Source of the DNA: Paraglaciecola arctica
GTDB taxonomy: Bacteria; Pseudomonadota; Gammaproteobacteria; Enterobacterales; Alteromonadaceae
DNA length: 6,142 bases
Assembly (NCBI GenBank): GCA_003232445.1
Contig: QIJM01000470.1
Span: 1-6,142, forward strand
Reading direction: 5' to 3'
Every line of letters begins with the position of its first letter. Position 1 is the first letter of the stretch. This document shows, piece by piece, positions 1-5,350 of this stretch. A program made the position numbers and the translations under genes. The notes below the pieces were generated by a model, which saw only the letters and a program-made list of their open reading frames with translations, did not search any database and was not told the origin of the DNA.

Positions 1-43
1 TTGTATAGCTAACGAGACAGTTGTTGATAAGTGAAATTGTTTG

Positions 44-61
44 CTTTACGTTAACGTAAAG
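44..61. promoter_or_regulatory. Perfect 18-bp palindrome, probable LiuR operator
   Basis: The sequence CTTTACGTTAACGTAAAG is its own exact reverse complement, centred between bases 52 and 53. It lies 47 bases before the first start codon of the operon. LiuR, a MerR-family repressor of branched-chain amino acid and acyl-CoA catabolism in gamma- and betaproteobacteria, is known to bind TTTACGT/ACGTAAA-type palindromes, and the downstream genes are the expected LiuR targets. A weak promoter can be drawn across it (TTGCTT at 41-46, TAAAAAT at 63-69), which would place the operator between the -35 and -10 boxes as is usual for MerR-family regulators; this promoter is tentative. The palindrome is seen directly, while the regulator assignment rests on remembered motif and context. 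Confidence 0.7.
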
Positions 62-108
62 GTAAAAATTTGTTAGCCTCGTAAAATCTAAACTATTTAG
101 GATTATTT

Positions 109-303
109 ATGCAGCTTGTTCCGTCCCTGATCAATGGCGAGTTGATAATTTCGTCTTCACTACCAAACATACCAGTGACTAATCCGGCTAATAATAACGT
201 TATTGCAGAGTTGACTTGCACTACTGAAACAAAAATTATCACAGTGCGCTGGTTTGAAGATGATATTCCTTCTGGCTCTAATATGACCATCTCGTTGAAA
301 TAG
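109..303 (+). pseudogene. mmsA: mmsA remnant: N- and C-terminal ends fused by an in-frame internal deletion
   Basis: This 64-codon frame joins two ends of CoA-acylating methylmalonate-semialdehyde dehydrogenase, an NAD-dependent aldehyde dehydrogenase of about 500 residues that makes propionyl-CoA at the end of valine catabolism. Residues 1-38 (INGELI, then IPVTNPANNNVIAEL) match the usual family N-terminus. Residues 39-64 (TETK, RWFEDD, NMTISLK) match its extreme C-terminus, which normally follows a QFYTETK-type motif. Roughly 430 central residues are missing, including the NAD-binding fold and the catalytic Cys and Glu, so the product cannot be an active enzyme. The junction falls near 223-234 (codons for TETK). 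The start has a good ribosome site (TAGGAT, 98-103), and the stop overlaps the ribosome site of the next gene, so translational coupling may survive. A genuine unrelated small protein is possible but unlikely, since both ends match one family in order. Confidence 0.82.
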
Positions 304-312
304 GAATATATT

Positions 313-1470
313 ATGAATTTTGATTTGACCGATGATCAACTTGCTTTTGCCGACACCGCCAAACAATTTGCCGAACAGGAACTCGCTCCACATGCCGCAA
401 AGTGGGATAGAGAGCATATTTTTCCAAAAGAGGTGATTCAAAAAGCCGGTGAGTTAGGCTTTTGTAGTTTGTATTCGCCAGAAAGTGAAGGTGGCTTGGG
501 ATTAAGCCGTTTGGACTCCTCGATTATTTTTGAGCAACTGGCTATGGGGTGTACTACTACGACTGCCATGATGACTATTCATAATATGGCCACTTGGATG
601 GTGGCCACTTGGGGTACAAGAGCGGCTAAGGATAAGTGGTGTCCAAGTCTAGTCACGGGTGAAAAATTAGCCTCTTATTGTTTAACTGAGCCCAGTTCAG
701 GCTCAGACGCGGCAGCCATGCGCACCACAGCCAAAAAAGACGGAGAGGGCTACCTGTTAAACGGTTCCAAGATGTTTATTTCGGGTGCTGGTGAAACTGA
801 AGTTTTGGTGGTCATGGCGCGCACTGGCGAAGCTGGGCCTAAGGGCATATCTGCTTTTGTGGTGTCTGCTGATGCCGAAGGTGTGATTTATGGTAAGGCC
901 GAAGAAAAAATGGGCTGGAATGCTCAGCCTACTCGCTTGATTACTTTTGACAATGTTCGTGTATCGTCAGATTGTTTATTAGGTGAAGAAGGGCAAGGGT
1001 TTACCTTTGCCATGAAAGGCTTGGATGGCGGGCGCATCAACATTGCTACTTGCTCAATTGGCACTGCACAAATGGCATTGCATACCGCCAAAACTTATAT
1101 GCAAGAGCGTACCCAATTTGGTAAACCATTGGCGGCGTTTCAAGCCTTACAATTTAAATTAGCAGATATGGCAACTGAGTTAGTAGCCGCTAGGCAAATG
1201 GTCAGATTGGCCGCATTTAAGTTAGATAATCAAGATCCAGAGTGTAGCGCTTATTGCGCCATGGCAAAACGCTTTGCTACAGATGTGGGTTTTAATGTGT
1301 GTAATGAAGCATTACAAATTCATGGCGGATATGGGTATATCAAAGAGTATCCATTAGAAAGATATGTAAGAGATGTACGGGTCCACCAAATTTTGGAAGG
1401 TACTAATGAAATTATGCGTATGATCATTGGTAGGCGTTTGTTGGCAGAACATGCTGGCGACATTCTTTAG
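313..1470 (+). CDS. ivdC: Acyl-CoA dehydrogenase, isobutyryl-CoA dehydrogenase type
   Basis: This 385-residue FAD flavoprotein of normal family length is predicted to oxidise isobutyryl-CoA to methacrylyl-CoA, and possibly 2-methylbutyryl-CoA to tiglyl-CoA, in the cytoplasm, passing electrons to ETF. The N-terminal helical domain is about residues 1-118. The FAD/substrate signature CLTEPSSGSDAA is at 123-134, the beta domain runs to about 225, and the C-terminal helical domain follows. That domain has the flavin/dimer motif ERTQFGKP (265-272) and the second signature LQIHGGYGYIKEYPLER (334-350). Glu362 in ILEGTNEI is the expected catalytic base. The start has AGGAA at 302-306, overlapping the preceding TAG stop. 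Substrate assignment rests on the neighbours (hydroxyisobutyryl-CoA hydrolase, mmsB) and resemblance to ACAD8-type enzymes; a broader short branched-chain specificity cannot be excluded. No defect is seen. Confidence 0.93.
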   Translation: MNFDLTDDQLAFADTAKQFAEQELAPHAAKWDREHIFPKEVIQKAGELGFCSLYSPESEGGLGLSRLDSSIIFEQLAMGCTTTTAMMTIHNMATWMVATWGTRAAKDKWCPSLVTGEKLASYCLTEPSSGSDAAAMRTTAKKDGEGYLLNGSKMFISGAGETEVLVVMARTGEAGPKGISAFVVSADAEGVIYGKAEEKMGWNAQPTRLITFDNVRVSSDCLLGEEGQGFTFAMKGLDGGRINIATCSIGTAQMALHTAKTYMQERTQFGKPLAAFQALQFKLADMATELVAARQMVRLAAFKLDNQDPECSAYCAMAKRFATDVGFNVCNEALQIHGGYGYIKEYPLERYVRDVRVHQILEGTNEIMRMIIGRRLLAEHAGDIL

Positions 1471-1477
1471 TGCATAC

Positions 1478-1604
1478 TATACCCAAAATCATTGGAACTG
1501 CATGGCGGCGGCAAACGAATGAGACCCCATGAGCTTAGTCCACTAAGTGATTTGGGCGAATGAGTGCAGCCAACAAACAGGCAGTTTTAAGGATGACGGG
1601 TATA
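1478..1604. repeat. Palindromic interspersed repeat with ATACCC/GGGTAT ends
   Basis: Almost all of the 160-base gap between the acyl-CoA dehydrogenase and the hydrolase is one imperfect palindrome. Its ends are TATACCC (1478-1484) and GGGTATA (1598-1604). Inner arms AACTGC (1496-1501) and GCAGTT (1581-1586) pair. The centre is CTTAGT-CC-ACTAAG (1534-1547), flanked by CCCCAT (1525-1530) and ATTTGGG. The overall centre of symmetry coincides with the central hairpin. From memory, similar elements of this size, with GGCGGC-rich and CCCATGAG-type inner segments, are dispersed between genes in Alteromonas, Shewanella, Vibrio and Pseudoalteromonas. No transposase is encoded, so if it moves it is non-autonomous (MITE-like). 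Transcribed within the operon, it would fold into a long hairpin between two cistrons and could affect mRNA processing or downstream expression. Confidence 0.8.
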
Positions 1605-1620
1605 TGCCAGCTTGTTAAAT

Positions 1621-1626
1621 GAGGAA
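1621..1626 (+). promoter_or_regulatory. Ribosome binding site that sets the ivdE start
   Basis: GAGGAA sits 4 bases before the ATG at 1631 and overlaps the alternative in-frame ATG at 1619, which has no purine-rich site of its own. The arrangement (AGGAAT, T/A spacer, ATG) resembles that of the acyl-CoA dehydrogenase start at 313. This favours initiation at 1631. Confidence 0.7.
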
Positions 1627-1630
1627 TATT

Positions 1631-2788
1631 ATGTCGAGTGAAAATGCACCGGTTATTTTTGACGAATTAACCACTGAATGTGGTTTTAAGATTGCTCATG
1701 CGACTTTAACGAAACCTGCTTCGCTGAACGCCTTAGATTTGCAGATGATCAACTTGCTTACGTCTCAGCTAGAAAAATGGCAACAAGATCCCAAGATTGC
1801 CATGGTATTTTTAGACGGAAGTGGCGAACGGGCTTTTTGCGCGGGTGGCGATATCGTGTCTATGTACAAGTCTATGCAGGATCCGGAGTTTAACAAAGAA
1901 AATCCAGATGCGGCTAATAGCTTAGCGTTACAGGAATTTTTCACCTATGAATACCAACTCGATTACCTTATTCACACGTTTTCTAAGCCCATTTTAGTTT
2001 GGGGCAATGGCATCATCATGGGTGGCGGGTTGGGCTTGATGAGTGGCGGCAGTCATAGAGTAGTGACAGAAAGCTCGCGTATCGCCATGCCCGAAATCAG
2101 TATCGGTTTATATCCAGACGTAGGCGGTAGCCACTTTTTAAACGTTATGCCAGCAGGTTGTGGTTTGTTTTTGGGGCTGACGGGCGCAAGTATCAATGCA
2201 ACTGATGCGTTGTATAGCAATTTGGCCGACTACTTTGTGCCTCACGATGCAAAAGTGACGCTTTTTGCCAGACTGTTCGCAGCGAATTGGCAAGAGGATT
2301 GTTTGCACCAAACATTGTCGAGTATTTGTGATGAATTTCACTCCTTACATATTGGGGAATTGCCACAAGGTAACCTCAGCGCTACTCAGGATTGGTTGAC
2401 AAACTTAGCCGCTCAAACTGATGTAGCCCAAGCCGTTGACTACATACTGTCAGCTAATGCTGACGATAATAAATGGTTAAGCAAAGCACAAGGAACCTTA
2501 AGTGCTGGGTCACCTATCACCGCACATTTGGTGTTCGAGCAGCTGCAAAGAGGTAAAGATATGACCTTGGCAGAATGTTTTCAAATGGAGTTGGGATTGT
2601 CATGCAAATGTGGTGAGTTTGGTGAGTTTCAAGAGGGTGTCAGGGCGCTGATGATTGATAAAGATAATCGACCCAATTGGCGTTTTAAATCTGTTGAGCA
2701 AGTTCCGAAAGCCACAATCGAATATTTATTTGAAAATATTTGGTCACAAGGCACTCATCCTTTAGCGCACTTAGGCGCAGATCAGTAG
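1631..2788 (+). CDS. ivdE: 3-hydroxyisobutyryl-CoA hydrolase (enoyl-CoA hydratase/isomerase family)
   Basis: This 385-residue crotonase-fold thioesterase is predicted to release 3-hydroxyisobutyrate from its CoA ester, the valine-pathway step that also helps remove toxic methacrylyl-CoA. The length and the long C-terminal half fit the HIBCH-type family rather than the ~260-residue enoyl-CoA hydratases. Counted from the start at 1631, the oxyanion-hole motif FCAGGD is at 69-74, the second glycine-rich motif WGNGIIMGGGLGL at 124-136, and the active-site segment MPEISIGLYPDVGG at 153-166. Glu155 and Asp163 in that segment are the expected catalytic acids. An in-frame ATG at 1619 would add four residues but overlaps the ribosome site. 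It follows the palindromic repeat, and its stop overlaps the ribosome site of mmsB, so it is probably co-translated with the genes downstream. Activity as an enoyl-CoA hydratase is less likely. Confidence 0.9.
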   Translation: MSSENAPVIFDELTTECGFKIAHATLTKPASLNALDLQMINLLTSQLEKWQQDPKIAMVFLDGSGERAFCAGGDIVSMYKSMQDPEFNKENPDAANSLALQEFFTYEYQLDYLIHTFSKPILVWGNGIIMGGGLGLMSGGSHRVVTESSRIAMPEISIGLYPDVGGSHFLNVMPAGCGLFLGLTGASINATDALYSNLADYFVPHDAKVTLFARLFAANWQEDCLHQTLSSICDEFHSLHIGELPQGNLSATQDWLTNLAAQTDVAQAVDYILSANADDNKWLSKAQGTLSAGSPITAHLVFEQLQRGKDMTLAECFQMELGLSCKCGEFGEFQEGVRALMIDKDNRPNWRFKSVEQVPKATIEYLFENIWSQGTHPLAHLGADQ

Positions 2789-2797
2789 GCGGAAATT

Positions 2798-3706
2798 ATG
2801 AATAAACAACTACCTAAAATAGCTTTTATTGGTTTGGGCAATATGGGTGGCCCTATGGCACTCAATTTGTTAAAAGCCGGTTTCAATGTTTGTGTGTTCG
2901 ACTTGGTGCAATCAACCATGGATCAAGTCGCACAATTTGGGGCAAGACAGGGGAAATCTGCATCAGATGCGATTAAAGGTGCTGATGTGGTGATATCCAT
3001 GTTACCAGCAGGTAAACATGTTGAGTCACTTTATATGGGTGAAAATGGACTCATTAGCCAGTTAAAAGCAGGCACTTTGGTGATTGATTCGAGCACGATT
3101 GATGCTTCAACTTCAAAAGCCGTTGCCAGTAAATTAGCAGAAAAAAGCATCCATTTTATTGATGCTCCCGTATCTGGTGGGGTAGGTGGCGCCACGGCTG
3201 GCACTCTGACATTTATTGTCGGTGGTAAAGAGCAGGATTATGCGACGGCATTGCCTATTTTGCAGGCAATGGGCAAAAATATCTTCCATGCAGGTGATCA
3301 CGGTGCAGGGCAAGTGGCCAAGATATGCAACAATATGCTGTTATCAATTTTGATGTTAGGTACTTCAGAAGCCCTGCAAATGGCGATTGATAATGGCCTA
3401 GATCCTAAAGTGATGTCAGATATTATGTTGCAAAGTTCCGGTAGAAACTGGACTTTAGAATTGTATAACCCATGCCCTGATGTGATGCAGAACGTGCCTT
3501 CATCCAATGATTATCAAGGCGGCTTTATGGTGGATTTGATGAAGAAAGATTTAGGCCTCGCTATGGACACCGGACTTAAAAGCCAATCTTCTACACCTAT
3601 GGGCGCATTGGCACAAAGTTTGTACAATATTCACAGTATGCAAGGTAACGGACAACTGGATTTTTCCAGTATTTTTAATTTATTTTCCAAGCAAGAGAAG
3701 CAGTAA
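2798..3706 (+). CDS. mmsB: 3-hydroxyisobutyrate dehydrogenase
   Basis: This 302-residue NAD(P)-dependent dehydrogenase of normal length is predicted to oxidise 3-hydroxyisobutyrate to methylmalonate semialdehyde. The Rossmann motif GLGNMGGPM is at residues 12-20. The substrate-binding motif DAPVSGG is at 122-128, with GTLTFIVGG at 135-143. The catalytic lysine motif GAGQVAKICNN is at 169-179 (Lys175), and the conserved MKKDLGLA segment is at 248-255. The ribosome site AGGCGGA (2787-2793) overlaps the stop of the preceding hydrolase gene. Its stop shares a base with the next start (TAATG). Its product is the substrate of MmsA, whose local gene is a remnant here, so this enzyme would feed a blocked step unless another methylmalonate-semialdehyde dehydrogenase exists elsewhere. 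Related tartronate-semialdehyde or other beta-hydroxyacid dehydrogenases share these motifs, but the context strongly favours mmsB. Confidence 0.95.
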   Translation: MNKQLPKIAFIGLGNMGGPMALNLLKAGFNVCVFDLVQSTMDQVAQFGARQGKSASDAIKGADVVISMLPAGKHVESLYMGENGLISQLKAGTLVIDSSTIDASTSKAVASKLAEKSIHFIDAPVSGGVGGATAGTLTFIVGGKEQDYATALPILQAMGKNIFHAGDHGAGQVAKICNNMLLSILMLGTSEALQMAIDNGLDPKVMSDIMLQSSGRNWTLELYNPCPDVMQNVPSSNDYQGGFMVDLMKKDLGLAMDTGLKSQSSTPMGALAQSLYNIHSMQGNGQLDFSSIFNLFSKQEKQ

Positions 3707-4467
3707 TGAATTTACAGAATCAAGTGATTGTCATCACAGGTGCGGCCCAAGGTTTGGGCAAAGCCATGGCCGAAGAATTTGCTAAACAAGGCGCACATAT
3801 CGCCTTATTAGATAGGCAGGCAGAAGCTGTTGAAGCCGCTGCTAGCGATATTGAAAAACTTGGGGTAAAAGCCTGTGGCTATACGGTAAATGTCACTGAC
3901 GAAAAACAAGTCGAAGAAACCTTTGCAAAGGTTGTCGCTGATTTTGGCCAAATCAATGGTTTAATCAATAGCGCAGGTATTATGCGCGATGGCATGTTGC
4001 TTAAAGTTAAAGAAGGCAAAGTAGTCGACAAAATGCCGCTAGAACAATTTCAATCAGTCTTAGACGTGAATGTCACCGGCACATTCTTGTGTAGTCGCGA
4101 AGCGGCTGCACAAATGGTTGAGACCAAAAGTAAAGGCGTGATAGTGAATTTATCCTCTGTCTCCCGCGCTGGAAATGCCGGGCAAACCAACTATTCAGCA
4201 TCCAAAGCCGCAGTGGCGACCATGACAGTATCATGGAGCAAAGAACTCGCTCGTTTTGGTATTCGCACAGGTTGCATCGCACCTGGCCTAGTCGAAACCG
4301 CTATGGCCGCCCAAATGCGCCCTGAAATGCGCGAAATGTTTATCAAAAGCATACCTGCACAACGTCTTGCTGAAGTTGAAGAACTCGCCCACGCAGCTAA
4401 ATTTATTTTCGAAAATGATTATTTTACTGGCAGAACATTAGAGTTGGACGGTGGGACTAGGGTATAG
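3706..4467 (+). CDS. ivdG: SDR-family dehydrogenase, probable 3-hydroxy-2-methylbutyryl-CoA dehydrogenase
   Basis: This 253-residue classical short-chain dehydrogenase/reductase has the cofactor loop TGAAQGLG at 11-18 and Asp36 after the second beta strand, which suggests NAD(H) over NADP(H). NSAG is at 88-91 (canonical NNAG), Asn122 in VNVTGTF, Ser150, and the catalytic YSASK with Tyr163 and Lys167. All catalytic-tetrad positions are filled. A loop VKEGKVVDKM at 101-110 lengthens the segment after NSAG, as in a recognisable FabG-like subfamily. It is the last gene of the operon and overlaps mmsB by one base (TAATG), so translation is probably coupled. In equivalent Shewanella clusters the SDR (IvdG) is assigned to oxidation of 3-hydroxy-2-methylbutyryl-CoA in isoleucine degradation. 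That role is inferred from position; automated annotation may call it 3-oxoacyl-ACP reductase (FabG). Confidence 0.85.
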   Translation: MNLQNQVIVITGAAQGLGKAMAEEFAKQGAHIALLDRQAEAVEAAASDIEKLGVKACGYTVNVTDEKQVEETFAKVVADFGQINGLINSAGIMRDGMLLKVKEGKVVDKMPLEQFQSVLDVNVTGTFLCSREAAAQMVETKSKGVIVNLSSVSRAGNAGQTNYSASKAAVATMTVSWSKELARFGIRTGCIAPGLVETAMAAQMRPEMREMFIKSIPAQRLAEVEELAHAAKFIFENDYFTGRTLELDGGTRV

Positions 4468-4587
4468 ATTTTCAAAACAAAATCTGGGGCGTAGAGACAT
4501 CTTGGTATTGAGGTGACTTTTACGCAATCGCCAGATCAATCAGTTATTTTGGTGTGGGTGTATTTCGGTCTTTTTGAGAATTAATCT

Positions 4588-4621
4588 GGGGTTAGAATTG
4601 ATTTAATTTTGTTCTGACCCC
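4588..4621. repeat. GGGGTTAGAA / TTCTGACCCC inverted repeat
   Basis: Ten-base arms GGGGTTAGAA (4588-4597) and TTCTGACCCC (4612-4621) flank a 14-base AT-rich loop and differ at one position, which forms a G-U pair if transcribed rightward. It resembles GGGGTCAGA-type extragenic palindromes seen in many marine gammaproteobacteria, some tied to Y1 (IS200-like) transposases; no transposase is present here. AATCTGGGG just before the left arm (4583-4591) also occurs at 4481-4489, perhaps a second degraded copy. There is no T-run after the right arm, so an ordinary intrinsic terminator for the operon is doubtful. The rest of 4468-4720 shows no gene or convincing signal. Confidence 0.6.
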
Positions 4622-4720
4622 GATAGTTCCGATAGTTATGGATTGGATAATTCGACAATATCCAATACGTATAGTCTTTGGGCAAGAGAATTTTATTAGG
4701 AATAATAAATTTTGGCTTTA

Positions 4721-4756
4721 AAACCCAAAAGCCCTGAACATTTCTGTTCAAGGCTT
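4721..4756 (-). terminator. Rho-independent terminator of tRNA-Phe
   Basis: On the minus strand the arms AAGCCTTGAACA (4756-4745) and TGTTCAGGGCTT (4740-4729) form a 12-pair stem with one G-U pair and a GAAA tetraloop. A T-rich tail of eight T broken by GGG (4730-4721) follows. It begins 9 bases after the CCA end of the tRNA. Confidence 0.85.
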
Positions 4757-4765
4757 CTAGAATAA

Positions 4766-4841
4766 TGGTGCCCAGACTCGGAATCGAACCAAGGACACGA
4801 GGATTTTCAATCCTCTGCTCTACCAACTGAGCTATCTGGGC
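4766..4841 (-). tRNA. tRNA-Phe (anticodon GAA)
   Basis: This is a 76-nt tRNA read leftward with CCA encoded in the gene. The acceptor arms are GCCCAGA (4841-4835) and TCTGGGC before discriminator A and CCA. The D-arm contains AGCTCAGTTGGTAGAGC, the anticodon stem GAGGA/TCCTC encloses the loop TTGAAAA with anticodon GAA at 4808-4806, and the T-loop is GGTTCGATTCC. All stems are intact. It has its own promoter and terminator and is separate from the upstream yggX transcript. Confidence 0.98.
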
Positions 4842-4890
4842 ATCAACTAACAAGTGTCTTTTCAGACGGGCTGCTTCGCTGTGGGTGCGT

Positions 4891-4919
4891 ATTAAACGGA
4901 TTTAGCGCTTTTAAGTCAA
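4891..4919 (-). promoter_or_regulatory. Sigma-70 promoter of tRNA-Phe
   Basis: On the minus strand, TTGACT (4919-4914) and TTTAAT (4896-4891) are separated by 17 bases and match the consensus at five of six positions each. An A/T-rich stretch lies upstream (about 4920-4933). The bases after the -10 box, ACGCACCCAC, are GC-rich, as in discriminators of growth-rate and stringently controlled stable RNA promoters. The leader to the mature tRNA would be about 40 nt. Confidence 0.8.
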
Positions 4920-4982
4920 CTTCTTTTTATAGAAAGTTAGGGGATTTTTTGCAAATTGTTTATAGATTGCGCAAAATCTCCA

Positions 4983-5011
4983 CTAAAACAGCTAAGTTCA
5001 GGCTAACTGTT
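4983..5011 (-). terminator. Possible terminator of yggX
   Basis: About 20 bases past the yggX stop, the minus strand has AACAGTTAG (5011-5003) and a partner arm ending in TAGCTGTT (4994-4987). The stem has about eight or nine pairs including G-U, with a short loop, followed by only a brief T-run within GTTTTAG. The low GC content and short tail make it weak, but its position before the tRNA promoter suits the end of the mutY-yggX transcript. Confidence 0.4.
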
Positions 5012-5030
5012 GCTTTAAAGCCGGTTTGTT

Positions 5031-5303
5031 TTAGCTTTTTGGTGGTACGTAACCTTTGATATCAGGTTCTTTGCCTTCAAATAAATAGGCTTGCATTTGG
5101 GCTTCTAGGAATTGCCTTGCGGTAGGCTCGATCATGTTGAGCTTGTTTTCGTTGATCAGCATGGTTTGTTTCTTTTGCCATTCGCTCCATGCTTCTTGGC
5201 AAATGTTGTCGAAAATTTTCTTTCCTAGTTCACCTGGATAAAGTTGGAAATCTAGGCCATCTGCTTCTTTTTGTAGGCGTTGACAAAATACTGTTCTGCT
5301 CAT
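5031..5303 (-). CDS. yggX: YggX, probable Fe(II)-trafficking and oxidative damage protection protein
   Basis: This 90-residue protein has the standard length and sequence pattern of the YggX family. The N-terminal MSRTVFCQRL carries the conserved Cys7. LDFQLYPGELGKKI is at 17-30, then AWSEWQKKQTMLINE (38-52), and a C-terminal segment with KGYVPP (83-88). It is a small cytoplasmic protein linked to iron handling and protection of Fe-S enzymes from oxidants. It lies 47 bases after mutY; the mutY-yggX pairing is common in gammaproteobacteria and joins two oxidative-damage functions, one of them (MutY) an Fe-S enzyme. The ribosome site is modest (AGAG, 4 bases before ATG). A small GGGGTT/AACCCC stem-loop (5325-5347) lies in the gap right after the mutY stop; its role is unknown. 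The coding frame is intact. Confidence 0.95.
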   Translation of the reverse strand: MSRTVFCQRLQKEADGLDFQLYPGELGKKIFDNICQEAWSEWQKKQTMLINENKLNMIEPTARQFLEAQMQAYLFEGKEPDIKGYVPPKS

Positions 5304-5350
5304 AATGCTCTAATTTAATGGTGAGGGGTTAACCTAAGGGCAACCCCCAA

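Noticed and set aside
93..441. Minus-strand reading frames opposite the mmsA remnant and the start of the acyl-CoA dehydrogenase gene
   Set aside because: They oppose well-supported genes, show no recognisable motif and have no ribosome site of note.
1619..1630. Upstream in-frame ATG as the start of the hydrolase
   Set aside because: It would place GAGGAA inside the gene and leave no ribosome site before it; the ATG at 1631 fits better.
4466..4485. AGATTTT/AAAATCT inverted repeat at the ivdG stop as an operon terminator
   Set aside because: The seven-pair stem is A/T-rich, overlaps the stop codon and is not followed by a T-run.
4620..4637. Tandem 9-bp repeat CCGATAGTT x2
   Set aside because: Only two copies in noncoding DNA; could be a local slippage scar with no evident function.
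4766..4841. tRNA-Phe as an integration site for a genomic island
   Set aside because: No integrase, no duplicated tRNA 3' end and no foreign-looking cargo are visible on either side within the window.
4581..4853. 90-codon minus-strand reading frame containing QIAQLVEQRIENPRVLGSIPS
   Set aside because: That peptide is the translation of tRNA-Phe itself, a common false gene call; the rest of the frame crosses the terminator and noncoding repeat.
4941..4980. GGGATTTTTTGC ... GCAAAATCTC imperfect inverted repeat upstream of the tRNA promoter
   Set aside because: The arms pair only with bulges and a mismatch; the stretch is A/T-rich and chance symmetry is likely.
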